This document shows, in pieces, positions 35,766 through 46,528 of a stretch of DNA of 64,000 nt. Under the pieces are notes generated by a model. It saw only the letters and a list, made by a program, of their open reading frames with translations. It searched no databases and had not been told where the DNA came from. A program made the position numbers and the translations under genes. The stretch comes from Chimonanthus salicifolius (taxonomy: Eukaryota; Streptophyta; Magnoliopsida; Laurales; Calycanthaceae). Numbering within the stretch: the first letter of the stretch is position 1; the number at the start of each line of letters is the position of its first letter. Where the stretch lies: positions 31,416,869 to 31,480,868 of the forward strand of contig CM023533.1 of the NCBI GenBank assembly GCA_013350335.1, given 5' to 3'.

Positions 35766-38592
35766 AGCTGGAAAGGTCATCATACCAAATGTGGCACAAG
35801 GAGGATCGTATTAGACAAGCACATACGACTTCAGTTATAATCATCATTATTATTATTTGCTGTAATGTGTTGGGTTCCAACCTATTTGCACAGCATGCTG
35901 ATTGATGAATGCCTTGCTGCTTCAGTTGCTAGAGGACATTCTTCAGTAGGATATTAATCAATTCACTTGGAGATCTTGGAGGACAATAACAGCACTTCAA
36001 GGTGGTTTATCTTGAGTTGGAAGAGAATGCTCCTTTATAAACTGTGTATAATATTTGTGTCGAGGAGATCACAATATTGTCAAATAAGGTGAAGATAAAA
36101 TGACAAATCATATTATAGAATGTACTCCCTTTTTTTTGTGGCTACATCCATAGGAGTAGATGGTTTCCTCACTTCAAGTGCTCTTTCTATTAGTGTCCAC
36201 ACCTTTTTCCCTTCTTTTTCTTGCTAGTATTATTTCAATATTTATATAGTATCCTGTTTGTTTATTGAAACAATTCAGAAGGGAGAAAAGTAGTTCAAGT
36301 TGTGTGTTAATTATTGCTGCAGGTATTCTTTTTAGGTTAGCATAGAATTTTGGGTGTTATAACTTGTGAGCAGAGGACTGAAGACATTCCCTCGTGGCCA
36401 CATGGACTGGACTGTAGGCTTAGAGCTTGTGTTATTATTACAAAGGCCAGTACTGAGCTTGATTCTAATCTAGGGGGTGTTTTCCACCACTGGTGCTTTG
36501 AAGTGCTGGAGCTCACACAGTCTGTGCCGCGCTTTCAGGCAACCGAGGCCCATATCAAACTTGAGCTCAATTTGATTAAACCTGAGGCAAGGTTGTTTTG
36601 CTATATTGAACTCGTGCTTGGGCTGAATCAACTTAGCTGCCTGTTAAACTGCTGACGACCCCGATAAGCGCATTTTATGTTTACATAGGAGATGATTAGG
36701 GTGGCCGCGTTGTGGATTTATGTTTTGATGGGTAGTTTAATAGTTTTTCAGTGAGGGTGGATCTGTCTGCTGGTAGTCATAGCCAGAATGGTCGTTTGTA
36801 CTTTGTAGCACCTATACTTAATGACTATCTGGCCCTTATGCTCACTAATTTATCAAATCGAACATCATATTATGAATTGGTTGGTTACCAAATTTTACTA
36901 TGTTTCGATTAAGAGTGGCATGATGACAAGGAGAAGCTGCTTAATAACTGAGTCCGGTTTCATGTCATTAATAGATAAGGTGTACTTGAATAGGTACACT
37001 TATTTAGTTTAGTTTAGTTCTACATTCCTTGCACTTATTATATACTTAATAATATTTATAATAGATATATTTATCATAAGATATCCTTATAACAGGTACA
37101 AATATTGAATCGAGGCACCCATTCTATGACAGATCTCAATTTACCCTCTATTTTTGTGCCTTTAGTGGGCCTAATGTTTCCAGCAATTGCAATGGCTTCT
37201 TTATCTCTTCATATTCAAAAAAATAAGATTATTTAGATCCGATAGGGCCAAATTTAATCAATTTATTTCAACACTTGGACTTGGATCATAATACAGATAT
37301 CTAGTTAGTGGAATATGGTACGACACGTGGCTCCCTCCGAGCACAAATCAAAAGCTGTTATGCATGCGGATCCATAATATATGGATAAATGCATGTATAT
37401 GTGGGAATTTTTAAAAATCCCTCTGAGCACAAATCAAAAGCTGTTATGCATGTGGATCCATAGTATATCTAGTGGGATTGAAATTTATTTTAAGCTCGAC
37501 ATATGGACTAAATTTTAGTACCAAAAAAATCAAATCCTAGACAATTGATCTTAGCGGTTAAAATCATCGGGCGTCTTTAGAAAAAAATTGATCACTAAGA
37601 TCAAGTGATTAAGATTTGATTTTCTGGTTGATTTTTTTTCCACTTGTCTCTGCTGAGATTTTGTTTATTAAAATCCAAAAAAATTAAAAGCATAATCAAG
37701 TGCAATTAAGTGGCTAAGTTACATGGAACACTTTCTCCTAATAGAGTAGAGAACATCATCTTCTTGAGTAGAAGATTAGTCACTTGTGAGCACTATAGGA
37801 GAAGGCTTCTCATCCAAACACAGCCATAAAGATTGCATACACGATCTTCTTTTTCTTTTTACATATTTAGAAATTTTAATACAAAATATTATTTGTGCAA
37901 ATTAAAAAAGCGAGCTTTGTTTAAGTTGATCCAAGATTCTCAATTAAGGAATCTATTTATATAGGATGATTTCTTACTCCCATGTGGGTCATATGTAAAT
38001 CAGATCTTTATAAAGGTCTTCATCTCAATTAAATCATATTTTTTAAGTATATTAAATTTTGAACAACTTCAATTAGCTTTTAATCCTCAAATTTGATCAA
38101 ATATTAGACATGCTTAACATACATACTTGATTCATAAAATAAGGTGGCTTTTATGCGCCTCATTCAAACATAAAAGCAAGAGTATTATACCCATGAGAGT
38201 ATGACACTCCACTGCTCACAGTTTGCTACAAATCTACAATAAATAGGATTTTTTATGATGAAGAAGGTAACTGGAATTCAATCATAACAAAATTGTAGGA
38301 GGAAAATCAAATCTCCAATTGCTAGTGTATAGAACAATGCTCAATTATAGCAATAAAAATAATGAAAATCCCGTGCAAAAATATGTATAGCAGAAACTAT
38401 CCCATCATAATGGTAATATATACCAAAATAAAAATAAAGATACCAAGTGCAGGTGCAACAAAATTCCCAGCTAAAATATTTCAGGCCCTGTGTTGTCACC
38501 CCATCTGACCATTGAACTCCACCCATCATCAGCCAATTGGCACTGCATCTATCCCCACCTCGAGCAAGGCGATCAAGCGGCACCTGCTCCGA
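35766..38592. other. TTM 3'UTR and spacer to the MADS gene
   Basis: The first few hundred bases are probably TTM 3'UTR; no strong AATAAA signal stands out. The rest is AT-rich with no convincing gene. The - strand gene at 38593 ends here, so the two genes converge. Confidence 0.6.
37336..37467. repeat. 46-bp direct repeat pair
   Basis: gagcacaaatcaaaagctgt plus tatgcatgYggatccataRt occurs at about 37338-37380 and again at about 37424-37466, with few mismatches and roughly 40 bp between copies. Confidence 0.85.
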
Positions 38593-39519
38593 TCACATCC
38601 ATCGGTTTCTGTCATTTAACTCGACGAAAGTTGACTGATAGGTCTGATGTGGCGGACATGTCTGAAGAGGCAGTGCTGGATTCAGTGGGCAATAAGACCC
38701 CATGATAGGGAACTGAAATTGCTTGATGTCACCATAAAATTCATTATGATGGCAAGGAAATGTGTCACTGTGACTGCTGCTACAACAGTCGTCATAATTC
38801 TCTACTGCCACTCCTGGATTGCCAATCGACCCGTTCATTGTAGGGGATGTGAAGGAGGCATTGTTAGCATTGAAGTTGCCATAACTTGGACGCTGAGATA
38901 CTTCCATGATCAGCTGTCGTTGATCAAAAGATGGGTTCATATAGGAGATGGGCTGAAAGATGGACTGTGTTAGCATTGGATAACAGGGGCCATTCATTAT
39001 GATGTTGTCCTCAATGTGATTTGGATGCCCTGATATCTGATTGGAGAATTCTCTTCCTTTCATTGAACCAATTTTCATATTCACTGTCTTTAGCTTCTCA
39101 TCTAACGTATACATTAATTGTTGAAGGGACTCAATGGGCAAGTCATTCCACTGATTGTCACACGAAGGATCGAGAATGCTGAATGTTTCTCTCTTCCTTT
39201 GTTTCAGCTCGTCTTCTAACTTGATATTTTTTGCCTGCAAGAAGCTTACTAGATTGAGCTTTCGCCTATCTTGTTCTTCCCGAGGGAGATCTTGGTAGCG
39301 TTTGATGATGCGACAGACTTCATTAGAGTCGTTGGGGAATATCTCTGGTTCATACTGCCGATCGTCTTGCGGTCCAAAACATATCATGCAGACATCAACA
39401 CCACATAGTGTCCCAAACTCCATTGCCTTCTTCTTCAGTCCCTTTCTTCTCTTAATGAATGTGGCATTGCGAGATTTTGGGTCCTCGATCAACTTAATGG
39501 GGACTTTGGCACGACCCAT
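38593..39519 (-). CDS. Type I MADS-box transcription factor (M-beta/M-gamma group)
   Basis: Single exon, 308 residues, ATG at 39519-39517 and TGA at 38593. Residues 1 to about 60 are a MADS domain: MGRAKVPIKLIEDPKSRNAT, then FIKRRKGLKKKAMEFGTLCG, then VDVCMICFG. This DNA-binding region acts as a nuclear dimer. No K-box follows. Instead there is a helical region, about 85-110 (LNLVSFLQAKNIKLEDELKQ), and an Asn/Ser/Pro-rich C-terminus, as in type I proteins. The intronless structure also fits type I genes. The LCG and KKG features place it near the AGL80/AGL47-like M-beta/M-gamma proteins, which act mainly in female gametophyte and endosperm. I cannot choose between the two groups by eye. It is the only convincing gene between 35.8 and 45.6 kb. 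Confidence 0.9.
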   Translation of the reverse strand: MGRAKVPIKLIEDPKSRNATFIKRRKGLKKKAMEFGTLCGVDVCMICFGPQDDRQYEPEIFPNDSNEVCRIIKRYQDLPREEQDRRKLNLVSFLQAKNIKLEDELKQRKRETFSILDPSCDNQWNDLPIESLQQLMYTLDEKLKTVNMKIGSMKGREFSNQISGHPNHIEDNIIMNGPCYPMLTQSIFQPISYMNPSFDQRQLIMEVSQRPSYGNFNANNASFTSPTMNGSIGNPGVAVENYDDCCSSSHSDTFPCHHNEFYGDIKQFQFPIMGSYCPLNPALPLQTCPPHQTYQSTFVELNDRNRWM

Positions 39520-42500
39520 TTAACAGAATGCAAGATCTGTTCAAGGAAAATTAGAAATTTGATTTAGTTTGATGAGACAAAACATAGTTTATGCACTAAC
39601 AAAAATTATCTGCAATTGAAACCTAATGCTAAAAAAGGGAAATTACTTTTGTGATAAACCCAAGTCATTTGCACAAAATCAAAGCAATTCTTAGTCTGGT
39701 GAAATGCAAAATACTCCCTGGCCCACAAATCGCAATGGCTCAATGGTCTATGAATACATCACGTAGGCACACGTATAAAACATTGATTTAATAAAACTAG
39801 TTTCAGTACATGCTCCACACGTTATAGGTGTAAAATATTACTTAGACTACCTTTATCTTGATTCGTGGAGCCTGTCAAAATTACACTAGACGCTCTTGAC
39901 TTGGTATGAAGTAAATTACGGACTCAAATCTGTCCTCTTGATTCAACTCAACTGATCCAATTGAGTTTTGCCTATCTACATAGGCTAATGAAGGGACAAT
40001 CAAACACTAGAAAAGAAATAAAATAGTTCATGCGTAAATCACAAAAGGTAAGAAGAAATATAATCATTTTAATATTTCCCTCGAGTGTAAATTATGAGAT
40101 AGTCCTCAGGCATGTGTATACTTAGATTCTTCAACAATTGCTTTAGCCGGGGTGACCCCACCTATGAGGTGCATCCCCATCTGAGCTTCAATGCATGGAA
40201 TGGATGCATTTGAAAGGTATTTTCAGGTTCATGCTTCCCATAAAAAATCAGGTCCGTTGGCTTGAAGGTCCAAAAATCAATTGTCAAAATGGAGTCAATT
40301 TTGGATGAATTGATTATCTAATGGTGAGATCAACAAAGAATAGGTTGAAATTATGTAGGGATCCAATTCAACTGGGATAAATGGGTGCAAAGGGAGAGAG
40401 TGTGGAGCTCCATATGAAGAGGTGAAATCAATTTCTTTTATCATTTTAATCTTAATATTTTTCCCCTAACAGGGAAAACCTAATGGAGAAGTGATGTGAT
40501 TCAGAGAGTGCCATTTTAATATAATCCAAAAAGTTTCATGTCGCAAGATCCTAATGGAACTAACAACATAGCATATAATTTATTTTTATGGCAATGGTGA
40601 AATAAATCAGCAATAAACATGAAAGACTTATGTTTTCCCAACTATGCTTACAAATATGTCTCTTTTGTTGGTGCCACTAACATTTCAACTGCAATTGAAT
40701 TTGTATGCTAATACTTTAGCAAATTACAGGTTACTGGGCGTATCCTTTCACTGAGAAGTGTTCTTAGTTCTAGATGCTTCTTGGCAGTGCTTTTCCTTTT
40801 GCGATTCTCTATTATTTCATTGAATTTCTTGGCATGCTAAGTGCTTAAGTGAACCAAGAAAGTAATCATGAATGATAACTACTATTCAAATATTTTATTT
40901 GCTACAAAATCACAATTTAGATCTACAAAAACACGAAGATGCAAATACTGCAACAAAACAGAGAGGTCTAACACATCTCTCTTTCAGAAGAATACACAAA
41001 TCAACACAAAGAAGATGTGACCATTGCCTCTCTCCTTCTTTAAATGGCTGTATGTTTCGAAATCTGTGGCATCTCGAAGCTCATTGTCATTGCACACCTC
41101 CTCTCCCTTGCCTTTGCATTGCTTTCCACTTCCTCATCCAAGCCATCCAATGGCAACACTGCCATGAGGCAGATTAACTCCAACTTTGTCCTAGTGGCCA
41201 TCATTGACTACCATCATACCATCTTGTATATATTGGTGATGTTTGCTAGAGCAACAAGGTTGTGCCTTCATCAATCCTCAATATCTTCATCCAAAGTCTA
41301 GCCAAAAATGATTTGATTCCTCCATTTAAGTGGTTCTCACTTCTCCTTGTTCGTGTTCCTAACTCCTCCCCGGGTAGTTCCCAATGTTTGGCACTTTCCA
41401 TACTTTCGTGGGTGCAACATCAACAAATTCGCTCATGATCAAGTCACAACCTAAGATCTATGACCATATTATGTTAACTGTTCGTATTTCTTCACGAGGA
41501 ATGAGGGCCAAAGAGCAGTGGTTTTTTATGTTTATTTGTTGGGTTGGAAACCATAGCCTGAAACTTGGCTGAAAAGAAAATACAAGACTTGAAATTCAAA
41601 TTCATACCGAATATGCCAAGGTGCCCAGGTTTGTAACCCATACCTGAATCCCAGTGGATCTAAATCAAACAGGTATAAAGGATAATTGAAAAACCATTTA
41701 ATGGAAGAAGAAGATGTAACATAAAAATCCAACCCAACATGGAAAGCCTACCTATTAACAGCAACAATGAATCCAGAGATTATCTATCCACTGATGGGTT
41801 TTAGAAAGGAGAATACAGAGCCATCAAATCAGCGTGCATGTCTCTCTCCAGAGAAAGGGATTAAAAATATAACAATACTAATAACTGCAGATTAATGTAA
41901 ACGAAAGTGATATTTATTTCTATTTGTTCATGGAAAAAAACTATGGATTAGGTGGAAGAAAAAACCTGTAAGCTGAGATGTGGGTCTTTGGAACGATGGA
42001 GAGATAATAAAGAAGACGCGATTGGTTTATGATTTCCAATGAAGACCACTGTATATAAAGAGTTGCAGAGGTGGAACCTTCTTTTTCCATACCCTCTTCG
42101 TATCTTCCTGTTTCCAAACAGGGATGCGAGCTTCTTTCCATCTTCGTATCCTCAGATCTTTCTTCTTTCGAGTTTTCCAGATTTATAAGATATAATTTTG
42201 GATTTTATTCCTACAATTTTGCTGTGTGTTTAGAACCGACTCCCAACTCCTCCATTTTCCTCCTCAGTCCTCACAGAACACTCGGAGAAACGTGGCTCTG
42301 GTTCTGCAATGTCTATTATTTTTAATTTTTTATACTGATTTCAGTAATTTTATCATAAATTATTGTGGGTTGAAATTAGATGAATATCCCTGAATTTCGT
42401 GGTGGTATCAATTTTTAAATTTATTTTAAATGAATATAGACTACTGAATTGAAATAACTAACTATATTTAGATGTTTGCTCTAGAATTTTCAATTCATTG

Positions 42501-43743
42501 TAAATAAATAGTTTGCTTTTCTTAAATTAATTTGAATTTACTGCTCAAAAATTGATGTTTGTGAAATTTAATTTTAGCTCGCATTAGATTTTTTTTAGGA
42601 AAAAAAAACACTTTAAAGAAATGAAGTGTGGTAATTTGAATTTAATTTGAAATCAATAGTTGGTGAAATTATTATCCTTTAAAAAAATCAATTTATATAT
42701 CTAATAGAATATGCAACAACAATCAAAAAGCCATGTGTTCAATTTACTAGCCAAAGATTTAGGTTTAAGAAGAATTTTATCTTCAAAAATTCAATGTAAT
42801 AGTATTTTTGACATTTTCATAATTAGTAGTTACTAAACATAACTTAAGAAATTTGAATAGAATCTTCACCATTTATCAAAAAAAAAATATTATCTTATCA
42901 GCTTTATTAGAACTTCAAGTCATTATATTGAGTTTTAAAAATAGACACACCTCTTCACATTGCTTGGAGCCTACTAATAATTAACAATATTAAGAATAAT
43001 AAAAAAAATACCATATTAGTTTAGTTTTATTCTATTGTAAATATAAATTGGATTATTTGGGTTATCTTTAAGAGGGTTTCTCCAAATATTTTTCAACTTC
43101 TTTATATATTTTTTAAAATAGAGTGTCAATTGAATGGTTCATTTTTAATTTAATTAATAAAATACTTTTAAATGTATATAAAAAAAATTCTTTATATGGT
43201 TCTTGTACTCGCATACAATATTTTAGTCAAAATAATTATGTTGTAAGAGTTATCTCTACTACTATAAAATGTGTGTGGGAGAAATTTTTGGTCCACACAT
43301 GCACCATCGTAGTGGTTATGCACATATATTAATAGCAAGTAAAAAATAAAAAGTGAAAACTGTTTAAAAATAGAAAATAGAATCTAAGATTGGACTTGAT
43401 AAATGGAAAGGGTTTTCACTATGACTAAAAAAGAAAATTAAATTTCATGATTCATTGAAAGATTTGACCCACATTTTTCATATCAAATGAATCTTGACCA
43501 TTTACTCATCAAATAAATGTGATTTACTTCAATTTTATCAAATAATACAAACATAAAACTCTTCTTCAAATTCTCATAAAAGAATAAAAAAAACTTTGTA
43601 TAATTGCCTCAAATGAGATTAAAAAAAAAAAAAAAGATACTTATATATTCGATCATGAGCAACAGAGAATTGAAAAAGAAAGAAGAAATGAAGTTAAAAA
43701 AATAAATAAAATAAGAGATGCAAGAGAAAAGAAAATTTGATGT
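39520..43743. other. Intergenic region upstream of MADS gene
   Basis: The first kilobase presumably holds the MADS promoter, but no clear TATA box stands out. A short frame at 41044-41301 and a tatataaag at 42055 were considered and not accepted as a gene. 42350-43740 is very AT-rich with nothing recognisable. Confidence 0.55.
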
Positions 43744-43751
43744 TAAATAAA

Positions 43752-43935
43752 GAGAAATGATTTGTGCACCCCATCTTTTACCCATTGTGCACTCCCCCTA
43801 TGTGAAATGACAATTTTGCCCAAAAAAAGCAAGGAAAGAGAGAGAAAAGAGGAATTTTGGGTTTGGACAAAATTGTCATTTCACATAGGGGGAGTGCACA
43901 ATGGGTAAAAGATGGTGGTGCACAAATCATTTCTC
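43752..43935. mobile_element. Hairpin MITE (near-perfect foldback)
   Basis: 184 bp. Arms of about 68 bp are almost perfectly complementary (gagaaatgatttgtgcacc ... ggtgcacaaatcatttctc; cattgtgcactccccctatg ... catagggggagtgcacaatg). They are separated by a purine-rich loop of about 45 bp. It is flanked by the perfect 8-bp direct repeat taaataaa (43744-43751 and 43936-43943). An 8-bp duplication favours hAT, though Mutator-like foldbacks (9 bp) remain possible. Confidence 0.88.
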
Positions 43936-44392
43936 TAAATAAAGCCAAAGGCTTTCAGTCGAAAAAATAAAAGAATGAAAGAAACATATAGAAAGAAAAA
44001 GAAGAAACAAAAGTAAAATAAAAATAGGAACTACTATAATCTAGGCTGATTATGTATCTTTTCTTGAGTGTTAGGTAACCATGAGATTTCATGAAATCCC
44101 CACAATTGTGGATAATATTTTGAGGACCAAAATTAGGGTATGTTATTATAAAAATTATTTATTATGAAAGAACTAAATTAGAGTTCTTACAAGTTACTAC
44201 CACTTATATTGAAAAAAAAAAAAAAGTTCTTACAAACTAAACGTTCATAAACCACAACAATATAGGGATATATTAATTTTGAATTTCAAATAAACATGGA
44301 AAGTAAATATATATACATCTGAGTGATTATCTCCACTCTTTTCTACTCTCATAATACCATTTAATCTTCGAGTTTAAGAACTTATTCAAATA

Positions 44393-44531
44393 CTCCCTCC
44401 GCCTCATTTTAGTTGTTCCATTTTAAACTTCTCTCCACCATCTTATAACTCTTCCAATAAAAATATATCAGACAACTATTTTGTAACAGTCCTAATATAC
44501 ATATCAGACAACTAAATTGAGACAGAAGAAG
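44393..44531. mobile_element. Stowaway-type MITE (Tc1/mariner)
   Basis: 139 bp flanked by TA (44391-44392 and 44532-44533). The left end ctccctccgcctcattttag is mirrored by the reverse complement of the right end, cttcttctgtctcaatttag. CTCCCTCCG is the hallmark Stowaway terminus. Confidence 0.85.
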
Positions 44532-45057
44532 TATAAGATCACTATGTAGAATCGAGAGATTAGAAATTATAGATTCTAAAATAATAGACCTTTAAAAATA
44601 TAAAGAAAATAATAAAAAAGACATAATAAATGTGAATTTATTATCAAAAAATAATTTGGATTATCAATGGAGGATGCTTGAATTTTGATCCTCTGTGCTC
44701 AAGTTGAACATACCAAGCCAATCTTTGAAAAAGAAAGCCTAGGAGAAAACCACCTTAGACAATATAAATTTAAACTAGTCACTTTAGAATACCTTATCAC
44801 AACATATGTCATAAATTCTTCTATGCAAACTAGAAGAATACAAATTTAGACTCGTTGAATGGGTTATTAACTAAACCAATAAATAAATCTAATTACATAT
44901 CAATAGCAGATCGTATTAGACGCGAAATATAACAATTTTGAAAATCATGGAATTTAGTTTAAAATTAATCTAAATCTAAACAATTTAAAAATTGATCACA
45001 TTTGTGGCACATGAACATGTTCCCCCACATTATTTGTGTCACATGTAATGCAAAATA

Positions 45058-45177
45058 TGTTCGGGCTGCGAACTAGTCCCACATTGGAAGTGTAGAAAGA
45101 AATCTAGAGATTTATAAAGAATTTGGTCACTCCACCTAAAATCCTAGTCTTTTGGGATGGATACCAAAATCTTAACA
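45058..45177 (+). repeat. TRIM LTR copy 1
   Basis: tgttcgggctgcgaactagt to ccaaaatcttaaca; 120 bp. Followed by agtgggtatcagagc. Confidence 0.85.
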
Positions 45178-45245
45178 AGTGGGTATCAGAGCTACGTCTC
45201 ATACTACCTCATGTGGGCTCAGGAGATTTCCTAGGCAGGGGAGAT

Positions 45246-45370
45246 TGTTGGGGTTGGCTCCGAATGAGTCCCACATTCGAAGTGTATGGGTTGATATAGG
45301 GATTTATAAATGACTTCTGTTACTCTACCTAAAAGGCTGGTTTTTTGGGATTGATACCCAAGTCCTAACA
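45246..45370 (+). repeat. TRIM LTR copy 2
   Basis: tgttggggttggctccgaat to acccaagtcctaaca; 125 bp. Followed by agtggtataagagc. Confidence 0.88.
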
Positions 45371-45462
45371 AGTGGTATAAGAGCAAGGTCTCATGCTAGC
45401 TCATGTGGATTTAGGAGATCTCCTAGGCAAATGGAATGGCTGACCTCGTTCGAGAGGAGGAT

Positions 45463-45586
45463 TGTTGAGGTTGGTTGCGAACAAGTCATACGTTGGAAGT
45501 ATAGAAGTAAATTTAGAGATTTATAAATAACTTGAGTCACTCTATTTGATAGACTAGTCTTGTAGATGGATACCTAAGTCCTAACA
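45463..45586 (+). repeat. TRIM LTR copy 3
   Basis: tgttgaggttggttgcgaac to tacctaagtcctaaca; 124 bp. No primer site follows, as expected for the outer LTR. Confidence 0.85.
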
Positions 45587-45681
45587 AAACAATATGGATG
45601 AATTTATTTTACTAATTTCAAATATTTTAATGCTCTAGTACACATTTGCATCTTCTACATCAACCACATGATAAATGACAT

Positions 45682-46528
45682 TTACTCCCATTTGGACTGA
45701 ATTCGATGGGTGTGGATGTAGTCATAAGTTAGCACTAAGCTTCCATCCATTCTCCTCAGTGCAAATGTCTCTACCAACACATAACATCCAAACATATGCC
45801 ATGCATTAGATCCAAATTCATCCACTCTCTCCACTGTCACACTTCTCTCAGTTGTATCTTCCCATCCCACTCTTTCTTCTTCCCATCTCATTCTCTCTAT
45901 TATAGCCCAACTCAATCCCACATTTCCTACTTCCACATTAGACATAGGCCGAAACCATAACATGCCATCAATTGCTTGAGTGTCTTCTTCCATGGCTTCC
46001 TCACAAAAGACCTTACTCCTCTCCCTCTGCAGATTTATGTCCACTGCAACAATGCTTCCTTTAGTACCATCATCCACACACAAATGAATCTCTTCCCACC
46101 TTTGCTCCAATGTCATCACATAAAACATGGACTTCGTCATTTGAACTTTTAAATTTCTCATTTCTTTAATAAACATGAAAGGGCAATACCATTTCCCCAC
46201 GACTACCGGCGAGGAAGACCCGTTCGAGATCGGAAAGTCGAATTCTGGCATACGTAGACGAAGTGAAGCATCAACACCATTAGCTTCTCCTAGCTGCCAT
46301 TTGTATGATATGGAACTAGTTACTCTTAAATCTTTGCTCCTCAGGAAATGTTGAGGATGCCCATCTGGAGCTACTGATTTAGCATTAAATCGACCTCGGC
46401 GACTTTGATTGATTTCCAGTATCTGGTAATCATCCATGAAATTCAAAACTCTTGGTTGTACGTCATTGATGAAGTTGCCACAACAAGTAGGGAGAGCATC
46501 CTCATCTGTTGAACATGTGGAAGCTTGT
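45682..46528 (-). CDS. DUF1262 gene exon 2
   Basis: 847 bp. It begins (G)QASTCSTDEDALPTCCGNFI after a TTTTGTAG acceptor, and the stop TAA is at 45684-45682. Confidence 0.92.

Larger units (their letters stand above)
45058..45586 (+). mobile_element. Tandem TRIM retrotransposon: LTR-int-LTR-int-LTR
   Basis: Three related LTRs of about 120 bp lie at 45058-45177, 45246-45370 and 45463-45586. Each starts TGTT(C/G)(G/A)GG and ends (C)TTAACA or CCTAACA. They are separated by interiors of only 68 and 92 bp. Each interior begins agtgg(g)tat(c/a)agagc, a primer-binding site for initiator-Met tRNA, and ends in a purine tract (caggggagat, cgagaggaggat). This is a TRIM with no coding capacity, in the three-LTR form left by recombination between copies. 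The flanks aaata and aaaca differ at one base, consistent with an old 5-bp duplication. It ends 95 bp past the stop codon of the - strand DUF1262 gene. Confidence 0.9.

Noticed and set aside
41044..41301. 85-codon + strand frame with a hydrophobic N-terminus
   Set aside because: No family recognised, no splice partners or promoter found, and the composition fits AT-rich intergenic DNA. Kept as unproven.
42050..42070. tatataaag box on the + strand
   Set aside because: No coding sequence follows within the next kilobase, so there is no reason to call a promoter.
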